Positions 28,226-36,148 of a DNA stretch of 64,000 nt are shown in pieces. The stretch lies in NCBI RefSeq assembly GCF_026891975.1, contig NZ_JAPTGB010000009.1:23296-87295 (forward strand), read 5' to 3'. Both the position numbers and the translations under genes were made by a program. The notes under the pieces are model-generated. The model saw only the letters and a list, made by a program, of their open reading frames with translations. It was not told the origin of the DNA and did not search any database. The DNA is from Methanocorpusculum petauri. GTDB lineage: Archaea > Halobacteriota > Methanomicrobia > Methanomicrobiales > Methanocorpusculaceae. The first letter of the stretch is position 1, and each line of letters opens with the position of its first letter.

Positions 28226-28667
28226 TTATAGTTAGTGAAAATGATTCACTTCCATTTACATTATCCGCAACAATCTCAAAAGTCCACGATCCTGTTTGAA
28301 TTGGATCTCGTTTGAGAATTACTGGGATTTTATTGTCATCCTGTCCATCAAATCCATCGTAATATGATCCAATGGCTTGATCTGCGGGCGTGTATATTTT
28401 TAGACTCAGATCATTTGCGGTACCTGCTGTCCACTCTAAATGAACTTCAAGTTTACTTTTTCCTGCTGGGACCTGATAGGTATATACACATGTCTCACCC
28501 TGTTGGATCGTTCCGGTAATCGGTGCCGCTTTCGGTGTACTATTATAGTCATCTAACGCAACAACGATATACTTTTCCTCTGATTCGGGAAATTCAGCAG
28601 CTCCTGCCGGAAGGGCACAGAGCGCAAGCAGAATTACTGCACAAATCACATACATTTTCCATTTCAT
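28215..28667 (-). CDS. Secreted beta-sandwich protein (PPC-like)
   Basis: A clear signal peptide (residues 1-23, ending LPAGAAE) leads to a beta-rich domain with the pattern GTIQQGETCVYTYQVPAG, SKLEVHLEWTAGTANDLSLKIYTPA and GSWTFEIVADNVNGSESFSLTINV. That pattern resembles pre-peptidase C-terminal (PPC) type sandwiches, but the assignment is by eye. It is translationally coupled to the membrane winged-helix regulator that follows, so a role as the outside sensing subunit is likely. Confidence 0.6.
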   Translation of the reverse strand: MKWKMYVICAVILLALCALPAGAAEFPESEEKYIVVALDDYNSTPKAAPITGTIQQGETCVYTYQVPAGKSKLEVHLEWTAGTANDLSLKIYTPADQAIGSYYDGFDGQDDNKIPVILKRDPIQTGSWTFEIVADNVNGSESFSLTINVV

Positions 28668-28705
28668 ACAATTGAATTATCTTTCCCTTTATCAGGTATA
28701 AACAC

Positions 28706-28756
28706 ATTGAGCATTTCATCCCATGCCCGTGAACTGCATGGGATGAAATGCTCAAT
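28706..28756. repeat. Perfect 21-bp inverted repeat in a divergent promoter region
   Basis: The left arm (28706-28726) starts ATTGAGCATTTC and ends CCCATGC; the right arm (28736-28756) is its exact reverse complement; the loop is 9 bases (28727-28735). It lies 38 bp before the secreted PPC-like gene on the minus strand and 147 bp before the metzincin-like gene on the plus strand. It may be a two-sided operator, or a hairpin in the leader RNA of the plus-strand gene. Confidence 0.9.
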
Positions 28757-28902
28757 CCATTCATAATGTTCCTGTGCCCATTATCACATGTGGTGTTCTT
28801 GAGAAATCACAACATCGCATTTCTGAAAAAACAGATTTCGCCCCGCGTGACAGCACAAATCCTGCCACCGTGGTACCAACTGTATTTCAGGAGGGTATAA
28901 TT

Positions 28903-30204
28903 ATGAAAAACACACACAGAAACCTCTGGTTTGTTTCTGCTCTTGCAGTTCTTCTGCTTCTCGGAGCCGCTGTGATCCCCGTGACCGCAGACTCTCCCGC
29001 ATCAGCCGAAACACTCTTCAGCATTCCGGGAAAGACAACGCTTGTATCTCTCTCGGACAATGCTGACGTAGCCGCCTACAGTACCACGCCGGACTACGGT
29101 CCGCTGAATATCCCGTCGGCACTACTCCCGCAGACAAATGTTCGGAGTGCAACTCCGGCTTATCAACTGGCATCCTTTGACAATGTTATTCCGGTACGAT
29201 CGAATACCGTATCCCTGCCCATCACTCTGTATGGTCAGAGTTACACCATTCCACTTACCCGTATGACCTTTGAATCCATTGATGACGGCATTGACACCTA
29301 TCAGGGTACTGTTCCGGGCATTGCTGACTCACTTGTCATTGTCACCGTTGCAGATGATAACCTCTTCTATGGTTCCATCACTCTGCCCAATGACAACATC
29401 GAGATTTATCCGGTACAAAACTACAACTACACCCAGATAACACCGGCCCCGCTCCACATCATCTACTCGGAAAACAGTATTCCGGAACCTGCGGAAAGCG
29501 TCATGATCAGCTCCGGCAGATCCTCCCCGATCACAGAAGAACAACTTCTTGCCGCAGCTGCATCCTCCAAGAATGCGAAGGCACTTGCCGTTGTTGGCTT
29601 CCTCGTTGGTACCGATGAAGAGTTCTATTATCAGGAAGCTAACTGGATTGGACGTGTCCAGCAGCTTTTAGGTACTATCTCTTACGCCTACGAAGACTCC
29701 CCGGTTGGTGTGGCATTAGGTGTTTGTGCATACGACTCAAGCATGATGAGCGTATTCTCCAACGATCCCCGTCAGGTCACCGATCCTCTCGCCTTAGCAG
29801 AAGAAGTGTACTGGGATTATTTCCTTGAACAGAAAAATGCCGATCTCGCTTTATACGTAAGCGGCGTTGATGCAAATGGTGTACTCATTGCAGAAGGTAC
29901 CACCTTTCCCAAACGGTGGGCATGGGCACAGATGGTTGATGATGATGACGCAACTCATGTAACAGGCACACTTCATGCGCAGAGATATGCCGCCATCAAT
30001 GCACTGGGCTATACGTTTGGTGCAGACCCTGCCTATGCCTATGTTGACAGCAGTGTCGCAACCGTCATGTACAACTACTATACCAGTTCCAGTTACAACC
30101 AGCTCACCTTCTCCACCTCGGTTTCAGGCCGTTATGGTGATGCAAACCATGACAATGCAGCAAGAATTTCAGCGAACAAGGTTGCAGTAGCAAACCATGT
30201 GTGA
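28903..30204 (+). CDS. Secreted metzincin-like protein with all zinc ligands replaced
   Basis: I start at ATG 28903 (MKNTHRN), with GGAGG 9 bases upstream and a signal peptide right after (residues 8-29). An N-terminal prodomain-like region (about 50-205) precedes a C-terminal domain with the layout of M12-type metallopeptidases. At the zinc site, where HExxHxxGxxH is expected, the sequence is NALGYTFGADP (residues 366-376): the first His is N366, the Glu is A367, the second His is Y370 and the third is P376, while the Gly of the motif is kept. The Met-turn (TVMY) is still present. The fold is probably retained as a binding protein without catalysis. Confidence 0.65.
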   Translation: MKNTHRNLWFVSALAVLLLLGAAVIPVTADSPASAETLFSIPGKTTLVSLSDNADVAAYSTTPDYGPLNIPSALLPQTNVRSATPAYQLASFDNVIPVRSNTVSLPITLYGQSYTIPLTRMTFESIDDGIDTYQGTVPGIADSLVIVTVADDNLFYGSITLPNDNIEIYPVQNYNYTQITPAPLHIIYSENSIPEPAESVMISSGRSSPITEEQLLAAAASSKNAKALAVVGFLVGTDEEFYYQEANWIGRVQQLLGTISYAYEDSPVGVALGVCAYDSSMMSVFSNDPRQVTDPLALAEEVYWDYFLEQKNADLALYVSGVDANGVLIAEGTTFPKRWAWAQMVDDDDATHVTGTLHAQRYAAINALGYTFGADPAYAYVDSSVATVMYNYYTSSSYNQLTFSTSVSGRYGDANHDNAARISANKVAVANHV

Positions 30205-30227
30205 GGCTTTTTCGGAGGATATCAATC

Positions 30228-31226
30228 ATGTCATCCAAACATCACTCACTCCTCACCATTTTTCTCATCATCATTATTGCATGCTGTTGCGTTCTCGGTC
30301 TCTGCTACCTGATCTACGGACTGCCCGCAGCACCGTCCGGCTATCAGACACCCACACCATCCGCAACCCCGACCCCGGCACCGGAAAAAACCGTGCCCGA
30401 CCTCTCCGAAGTCCCCTTCGCCATTGACGGGCACACCACCATCCTTCCCTACATGGACGTTGACAGCCCGGAGTTCCGCAAAACATACGGCACCTTAAAC
30501 ATCCCGGCAAAGATCGACGAATACATCCTCCTTACCTTTGACCAGCCGGTTACCAGCTATGATGACGCCATCGCCCTTGACTTCACCATCTACGGCGAAC
30601 CGTATCACCGCATCCTCAAAAAAGCAAATTACGGCAGTGATACCGAATACATCATCTACGAAGGCCGCATCAACACAAGCGATCCTGCAACCACACTCAC
30701 CATCGTCTTCGGCCCGAAAAACGACGTCTCCGTTGACTTCCCGTGGAACGGATCCATCATCGAATGCAAACCCGTTCTGGATCGAACCCACGCAGATGAA
30801 GCCGACACCCTCCTTCACGCCGTCTATCTCGTCCCCGGAACCCCTCCGGAGATCGACTGGGACTCCCTGACACCCGAACAGCGTGCACTCGAAGAATGGC
30901 TGCTGCGGCATAACGACCCCGACTTCGTCCACCAGTACGAAACCAAACTCACCCTCCACCCCTCCTACGGAAGAGAAACAGAAACAGGAGCAACCATCGT
31001 CACCTTCACCGAAGCTGACATCCAAAACGTACCTGAACTCCAACCCTTCCTCACCAATCAGAATGCAGCAGTCATCCTCAACAGAACCACCTATGACGAA
31101 ACAACCTATGAACGCACCGTCCGCTCCAAATTCATGCAGGACAGCCGCACCTTCATAGAAATCAACGGCAGCTACTACACCATGACCGCCGTAACATACG
31201 AAATCACCCCGTGGGGAAAACTCTAA
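30228..31226 (+). CDS. Membrane-anchored paralogue of the preceding protein's N-terminal domain
   Basis: ATG 30228 (MSSKHHSLL) is chosen because GGAGG precedes it at a good distance and a transmembrane anchor (residues 8-32) follows. A TPSATPTPAPE linker leads to a domain that aligns by eye with the N-terminal region of the preceding protein: YGTLNIPA, then LDFTIYGEPYHRIL and IVFGPKNDVSVDF against YGPLNIPS, LPITLYGQSYTIPL and VTVADDNLFYGSI. The C-terminal 150 residues contain no metzincin motif. It follows the preceding gene by 23 bp, so the two are an operon. Function is unknown. Confidence 0.6.
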   Translation: MSSKHHSLLTIFLIIIIACCCVLGLCYLIYGLPAAPSGYQTPTPSATPTPAPEKTVPDLSEVPFAIDGHTTILPYMDVDSPEFRKTYGTLNIPAKIDEYILLTFDQPVTSYDDAIALDFTIYGEPYHRILKKANYGSDTEYIIYEGRINTSDPATTLTIVFGPKNDVSVDFPWNGSIIECKPVLDRTHADEADTLLHAVYLVPGTPPEIDWDSLTPEQRALEEWLLRHNDPDFVHQYETKLTLHPSYGRETETGATIVTFTEADIQNVPELQPFLTNQNAAVILNRTTYDETTYERTVRSKFMQDSRTFIEINGSYYTMTAVTYEITPWGKL

Positions 31227-31716
31227 CCTTTTCCCCCCGAAAAAAGAATCAGAAAAAAAACCAAACAATCTTTTTTTATCCTGATCTCCTTGGATTCCCC
31301 CCTCCATTCTCTCGCCAAAGAGAAAGACAGAACATAACCCTCTGGCAGAATCGCTCCTTGCAGATACAGAGAATGTACAGATGACGGCCCGCCAACATTT
31401 TTCGATTCTTCAACCACCTGTAACCGGCATGCCGGTTACAAAAATTCCCGATAAAAACTCTTAAAAACGGAAATATCAGAATATCCAAAGACATCCGCAA
31501 ATCTGTAACCGCTGTAACCGCAAAAACAGTACTCTCTACAAAAATCCAACAAAAACTTACAGCACAGTACCAAACCACCGGTTACAAAAATAAAAAAATT
31601 CCAAAAACACTTTTGAATCCAAAACAAACCAACAAAAACGGATGAATTTGTAACCGCACCTATCGGTTACACCTCCCGCTCCTGCAAAAAACAAAAAAAG
31701 AACAGGTACCGCTCAC
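31227..31716. repeat. Intergenic array of TGTAACCG motifs
   Basis: The 490-bp gap between two convergent genes holds seven copies of TGTAACCG or its complement: 31419-31426 and 31433-31440 (the two halves of a perfect 22-bp palindrome), 31504-31511, 31513-31520, 31579-31586, 31649-31656 and 31664-31671. Group centres lie about 71-82 bp apart. The sequence between is A-rich on the plus strand. The ORFs here look random, so I call no gene. Confidence 0.7.
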
Positions 31717-33804
31717 TCACCGTGCACGGCAGGCCCGCGTAATCGAACTCCCCGCCATGAAAAGATCCTGCTGCGTCAGCACAACCGTCTCCTCATCCGT
31801 CTCAATCGTCAGCTTCCCGTCCGCCGTAATCTTCCCGATCACCTCATACGACAACCCGCTCTCCTTCAGGAAATACTCATCCGAAAACGTCACCAAAAAC
31901 CTCCCGTACGTCTCCGAAAACAGCTTCGTCACCGCATCCCCCTTAATCGTCACCCTCGCCTGCGCCGCAAGATTCACCAGCGCATACAACAGACCGCCCC
32001 GCGTAATCGCCATCGACCCGCTCACCTGCGCCTTCTCCACCAGATCCCGAATAACCGGCAGCGCCGCAACACCGCCCACATCCGGCGCAGCCCCGCCGCA
32101 CCCGGTAACCGCATCAAGCACTGAACCACCAAGCTCCGCCCGCGTCTCCCCCACAATCGCAATACTATCCCCCACATCCGGCCACTCCCAGCCGATCAGA
32201 TCTCCCTTCCCGAACATCGCCATCGCCGGTGTCGGCCTCACACACGTTCCCTGCGCCTCCGACCCATTGTACAGCGAAACATTCCCGCCCACCACCGGAA
32301 CATGCAGTATCCGGCACATATCGCCCATACCCTTCACCGCCTCCGAAATCTGCCACATAACCTCCGGATTCTCCGGCGACCCGAAGTTCAGATTATCCAG
32401 CGCACAGAACGGCATCCCCCCCACCGACACAATATGCGACGCAAGCTCCAGCACCGTATTCGCCGCCCCCGCATACGGATTCAGAAACGTATGCCGGGCA
32501 TTACACCCGCAGGCAAGCGACAACCCCCTCCCCTCCACCTCAAGCACCGAATAAAACGGCGTCACCGCATACGTCCTTCCCTGTGCCTGCGAATTAAACT
32601 GGGACGCATGCATACTATTATCCGCAAGATCCGGATGCGACAAAACCGCAAGCACCAGCTCCCGCAGCGACCCCTCCGGCCGGACAAACGGCATCTCCGC
32701 CGCATACGGCCGCAGGGGGAACTCCCGCTCCGGCGCACCTCCGGCAAGCAGCTTAATCGGCAGATCACAAACCACCCCGCCCCCAAACTCAACCACAAAC
32801 CGATCACTACCCATCGTCTCCCCCACCACCGCACACGAAAGACCATACCTCGCACAGACCTCCTCAGCCTCCGCAACCTTATCCGGATGAATCTCCGCAA
32901 GCATCCGCTCCTGCGACTCGGAAAGCAGAATCTCCGTCACACTCATCTCCGAATCCCCAAGCGGCACCGCATCCGCAAAAATCCTCGCCCCCACATCAAC
33001 ACACATCTCCGATGACGCACCGCAAAGACCCGCCGCACCCAGATCGCGGCATGCAAGAATCGTCTTCCGCTCAAACATCTCCAGCGTCGCCGCAATCAGA
33101 TTTGCCTCAATCTCCGGATGTCCTTCCACACACGTGTTTGCAGCACCCTCCTCTCCCGCCTCCTTCGAAATATCACCCGACGCAAACGCCGCACCTCCCA
33201 GACCATCCCGACCCGTCTTTGCACCAAACAGCATCAGCTTCCATCCCGGCTTAAACGCCTTCCCGAACATAAACCGGTTCGGCTTCATCATCCCGAAACA
33301 GACCACATTAATCAGGGGATTACCGGAAAAACTCTCATCAAACATCTGGTATCCGGAAAGAACAGGCACATTAATCGTATTACTATAATCAGCAGCACCC
33401 GCAGTCGCATTCCGGATCAACCACTTCGTCCGCTCCTCAGCAAGATTTCCAAAATACCAGGGTGCCTGAATCCCGACAGGTTGTGCCCCCATCGAAATCA
33501 CATCCCGGACGATACCTCCGACACCGGTCGCCGCCCCCGCATACGGATTAATGTAACTTGGATGATTATGGGACTCCATCGCAATTGCCAGAACCGCATC
33601 ATCCGAAAACTTCACGATTGCCGCATCATCGCCCGGCCCGATAATCACATCCTCCCCCGTCGTCGGCAGCGTTCGCAGAAACTTTCTCGTAGAACGATAA
33701 CTGCAGTGTTCGCTCCACAGATTCTCAAATGCAGCCGCCTCAAGCGGTGTCAGCTCCCGTCCGAGAACGGATCGGATATAAACCTCATCATTTTCTGCCA
33801 GCAT
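31717..33804 (-). CDS. purL: Phosphoribosylformylglycinamidine synthase subunit II
   Basis: The 695-residue protein is the small-type PurL that works with PurS and PurQ to convert FGAR, glutamine and ATP to FGAM in purine synthesis. Segments seen include LWSEHCSYRSTRKFLR at the N-terminus, GDDAAIVKF, the ESHNHPSYINPYAGAATGVGG substrate loop and GVPFCALDNLNFG-like text in the second half. Both AIRS-like halves are complete. PurS and PurQ are not in this window. The gene is divergent from eif2B. Confidence 0.95.
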   Translation of the reverse strand: MLAENDEVYIRSVLGRELTPLEAAAFENLWSEHCSYRSTRKFLRTLPTTGEDVIIGPGDDAAIVKFSDDAVLAIAMESHNHPSYINPYAGAATGVGGIVRDVISMGAQPVGIQAPWYFGNLAEERTKWLIRNATAGAADYSNTINVPVLSGYQMFDESFSGNPLINVVCFGMMKPNRFMFGKAFKPGWKLMLFGAKTGRDGLGGAAFASGDISKEAGEEGAANTCVEGHPEIEANLIAATLEMFERKTILACRDLGAAGLCGASSEMCVDVGARIFADAVPLGDSEMSVTEILLSESQERMLAEIHPDKVAEAEEVCARYGLSCAVVGETMGSDRFVVEFGGGVVCDLPIKLLAGGAPEREFPLRPYAAEMPFVRPEGSLRELVLAVLSHPDLADNSMHASQFNSQAQGRTYAVTPFYSVLEVEGRGLSLACGCNARHTFLNPYAGAANTVLELASHIVSVGGMPFCALDNLNFGSPENPEVMWQISEAVKGMGDMCRILHVPVVGGNVSLYNGSEAQGTCVRPTPAMAMFGKGDLIGWEWPDVGDSIAIVGETRAELGGSVLDAVTGCGGAAPDVGGVAALPVIRDLVEKAQVSGSMAITRGGLLYALVNLAAQARVTIKGDAVTKLFSETYGRFLVTFSDEYFLKESGLSYEVIGKITADGKLTIETDEETVVLTQQDLFMAGSSITRACRAR

Positions 33805-33847
33805 AACGTACTCTCTCTATTGATCGCCTGCAAAGAAAAACACCTGT

Positions 33848-33903
33848 ATGTAGTAGTATGACACCAGAACTTTATGCCTCCAGCACCAACATGTAGTACT
33901 ATG
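33848..33903 (+). promoter_or_regulatory. Direct repeat and TATA element at the eIF2-beta start
   Basis: ATGTAGTAGTATG (33848-33860) recurs as ATGTAGTACTATG (33891-33903), 43 bp further on, with one base different; the second copy contains the start codon at 33901. CTTTATGC (33870-33877) between them is a possible TATA box at the distance expected for a leaderless mRNA. Confidence 0.4.
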
Positions 33904-34515
33904 GTTGATTCATATGAGGATATGCTGAAATCGGCGTACTCGGGGATGTCTGAGCCGACAGACACCGGCGAGCGGTTCATCATGCCCAAAACCAAGATCT
34001 ATATCGAGGGCAAAACCACCGTTCTGGAAAACTTCACCGACATTGCCGGCATGCTCAACCGCGACAAAGACCACTTCATGAAGTTCATCTTAGGAGAACT
34101 CGGAACCGCGGGAAAAATCGACGGCAACCGTGCCGTCTTCAACGGAAAGTTTGAAGAATCACAGTTTGAAGCCATCGTCACCACTTACGTAAATGACTAT
34201 GTCATCTGCTCTGAATGCGGTCGTCCGGACACCAAACTCGTCAAAGATGATCGTGTCCAGATGCTTCTCTGCGAAGCATGTGGTTCCAAACGCCCGATCA
34301 GAAAACGGAAAGCGAAGACCGAAATCCAGGGTCCGGCAATCGAAGAAGGCAAAGAACTGGAAGTTCACATCGAATCCATCAGTAAGAAAGGCGACGGTGT
34401 TGCCCACGTCGGCAAATACATTCTGTACGTCTCCGGAACCAAAGCCGGCCAGAATGTCAAAGTGCGGATCACCAGAATCTCCGGCTCCGTTGCATTCACG
34501 CAGAAAATTCTCTAA
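33901..34515 (+). CDS. eif2b: Translation initiation factor aIF2 beta with C-terminal TRAM domain
   Basis: The first 135 residues are aIF2-beta: N-terminal helix, the core (TTVLENFTDIAGMLNRD) and a C4 zinc ribbon (CSECGRPDT and CEACGS). After a basic linker, residues 145-204 are a TRAM domain (EVHIESISKKGDGVAHVGKYILYVSGTKAG), an RNA-binding beta barrel. This fusion is known from Methanomicrobia. The protein is part of the aIF2 heterotrimer that carries initiator tRNA to the ribosome. ATG 33901 is chosen over an in-frame ATG 27 bp upstream. Confidence 0.92.
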   Translation: MVDSYEDMLKSAYSGMSEPTDTGERFIMPKTKIYIEGKTTVLENFTDIAGMLNRDKDHFMKFILGELGTAGKIDGNRAVFNGKFEESQFEAIVTTYVNDYVICSECGRPDTKLVKDDRVQMLLCEACGSKRPIRKRKAKTEIQGPAIEEGKELEVHIESISKKGDGVAHVGKYILYVSGTKAGQNVKVRITRISGSVAFTQKIL

Positions 34516-34644
34516 AATATCTGCTCCGGTAAAACTCCCGGCAACAATCTTTTTTTGAAAAAAATATACGCATCCGACTCATCATTGCTCCGGACACAAC
34601 CACACGAAACACCACCCGGCACACATTTTCCAAAAAAAAAGTTT

Positions 34645-35367
34645 TCACATTCCAAAAAACTCCAGCACCATCTTTGCAAACTCCGTCGGGTAGAGATCAT
34701 GCATCCTGTGTGTCCCGCCGGCAACCAGTTTCAGCTCTGCATGCGGAATCATCCTCTCCATCTCATGTGCCACATCAGGATGCATCAGAAAATCCGCATC
34801 TCCAAACAACAGAAATGTCCGGCACGAAACTTCACCAAGCCTGTCCATTGAACCTGGCCATGTTGCAATTGCACATGCACCTGCCCGGAATCCTTTCGTA
34901 TGCCACGGCGCAATCATGCACAGAGCCTGAAGCGGAAGAACACAGCGGTTCATCAGATGTGCCCGGTATGACGACTCCGGTCCGTAATCGGTTGCAAACA
35001 GCATCAGCTTTTTCACCATCTCCGGATGTACCACCGCAAACTCCTGGGCAATCATCCCGCCCATCGAATGGCCAAGCAGAAAAATCTCTGAAAACCCTTC
35101 CGCCTCCACCACTGCATGCACATCTGCTGCATACTGTGCAATCGTCATCTTCTGGGGCGGTATTGATCCCATTCCGGTCAGGCCAAGACCACGATTATCC
35201 GGCAGAATCACACAAAACTCCTTTGCAAGCATCCGGATAATGGACTCCTTCCAGTCCCTCATCGAATCACCAAGACCACTGACGATCACCAGCGGTGTTC
35301 CGGAACCAACAATCCGGTACGCAATCCTCGCATCATCCGATCTCGCGTACCGTATCTCATCAAGCAT
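34645..35367 (-). CDS. Alpha/beta-hydrolase
   Basis: The 240-residue protein shows a full catalytic triad: the nucleophile elbow GHSMGG, the acid in LFGDADFLMHP and the histidine in GGTHRMHD. An oxyanion region (VSGLGDSMRDW) precedes. The cap between the strands is small. It resembles 3-oxoadipate enol-lactonase/esterase-type hydrolases, but the substrate cannot be read from the sequence. It is monocistronic and convergent with eif2b. Confidence 0.88.
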   Translation of the reverse strand: MLDEIRYARSDDARIAYRIVGSGTPLVIVSGLGDSMRDWKESIIRMLAKEFCVILPDNRGLGLTGMGSIPPQKMTIAQYAADVHAVVEAEGFSEIFLLGHSMGGMIAQEFAVVHPEMVKKLMLFATDYGPESSYRAHLMNRCVLPLQALCMIAPWHTKGFRAGACAIATWPGSMDRLGEVSCRTFLLFGDADFLMHPDVAHEMERMIPHAELKLVAGGTHRMHDLYPTEFAKMVLEFFGM

Positions 35368-35441
35368 CGTTTCAAAAAAGTATTATTATCATCGTATCCC
35401 ATAAACCTGCGTGTATGAGATACGGGCAGACTCTGTCCGGC

Positions 35442-35714
35442 TCAGTTTTTCAGACAGCCAAGCAGATCATCACATCTTGCCGAGATGCGGTCGCATGCCT
35501 CACGGATAACCGTAACCGGATCCTTCTTGGACCCTTCCTTCATCGTAATGAACAGTTCCGGATCGGAAAACTGATACTCAATTACATACTTTGCCACATC
35601 AACTTCGGGATCCGTCAGAATCTCCTCGGTCAGTGTATTCATAAATGTGTGTCCTTCCCCTTCAAGACTCAGCCGTATCTTGCTTTTCTCGAGCTCGATG
35701 ATCTTCAGCTTCAT
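35442..35714 (-). CDS. rpoL: DNA-directed RNA polymerase subunit L
   Basis: The 90-residue protein is Rpo11 (Rpb11-like), with the family core GEGHTFMNTLTEEIL and EYQFSDPELFI. It forms a heterodimer with subunit D (encoded at 37.6 kb) that seeds polymerase assembly. Its size is normal. A TATA box (CTATATAG, 35740-35747) lies about 29 bp before the ATG, so the mRNA is probably leaderless. Confidence 0.95.
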   Translation of the reverse strand: MKLKIIELEKSKIRLSLEGEGHTFMNTLTEEILTDPEVDVAKYVIEYQFSDPELFITMKEGSKKDPVTVIREACDRISARCDDLLGCLKN

Positions 35715-35739
35715 GCGGGTTACTATTTGGCGGACGAGA

Positions 35740-35747
35740 CTATATAG
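35740..35747 (-). promoter_or_regulatory. TATA box of rpoL
   Basis: CTATATAG lies 26-33 bp upstream of the rpoL start codon, the distance at which archaeal transcription would begin at or next to the ATG. The motif is self-complementary. Confidence 0.5.
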
Positions 35748-35814
35748 ATGCCGTCAGTACCCGGGATTTGTTTTGGGACAAGTATTATATGATCACATAT
35801 CCTATGTATTAGAG

Positions 35815-35955
35815 CACTCAATTTAGTGGAGCGGTGTGTCGGACATGTTTCCGAACGTTCGCACAGGAATCACTCCTGTGGGAAGTGGCACCGCGAGTGT
35901 CGAAAACACAACGAATCGTCAACGGTTCTTGTGTTGCCTGCAGCAATGCAGGAAA
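35815..35955 (+). ncRNA. Structured RNA candidate upstream of tRNA-Ser
   Basis: A TATA-like TATTATAT (35783-35790) places an RNA start near 35815. The next 140 bases have helices that fit together: GCGGTG (35831-35836) with CACCGC (35889-35894) encloses CGGA/TCCG (35840-35853) and CACAGGA/TCCTGTG (35862-35880). Then AACACAA (35905-35911) pairs with TTGTGTT (35929-35935), extended by AATCG/CGGTT around TCAA, and finally CCTGCA-GCAA-TGCAGG (35937-35952). No ORF fits. It may be a separate ncRNA or the leader of the tRNA/ribosomal transcript. It does not carry the SRP or RNase P RNA signatures I know. Confidence 0.55.
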
Positions 35956-35970
35956 GATGCGGAGTTCTCT

Positions 35971-36055
35971 GTAGACGTAGCCAAGCCTGGTATGGCGCAG
36001 GTTTGCTAAACCTGTGTCCCCCTGGGACTCGAGGGTTCAAATCCCTCCGTCTGCG
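35971..36055 (+). tRNA. tRNA-Ser (GCU)
   Basis: The acceptor stem GTAGACG pairs with CGTCTGC (one U-G pair), the anticodon stem CAGGT/ACCTG encloses TTGCTAA with anticodon GCT, there is a long variable arm (TGTCCCCCTGGGACTC), and the T arm GAGGGTTCAAATCCCTC is regular. The discriminator base is G, as in serine tRNAs. CCA is not encoded. The tRNA precedes the ribosomal superoperon. Confidence 0.95.
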
Positions 36056-36148
36056 CTTATTCCAGGGATGCAACATTCCCTGAAACGTTCAGGAGTACGA
36101 AGCGCTCATAATGTATGAGACTTATCTCTCCACTGAGAGGCGACTATC

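Noticed and set aside
31276..31627. Minus-strand ORFs in the TGTAACCG region
   Set aside because: Composition is unlike protein (many F, C and W), no ribosome site, and the frames overlap each other.
31419..31671. CRISPR array
   Set aside because: The repeated unit is only 8 bp, changes orientation, spacing is uneven and no cas gene is near.
35815..35955. SRP RNA or RNase P RNA
   Set aside because: The conserved SRP tip (GGAAGGGAGCA-like) and RNase P core (GAGGAAAGUC) are absent and the region is too short.
35826..36083. ORFs over the RNA candidate and tRNA-Ser
   Set aside because: They run through a certain tRNA and have no start signal.
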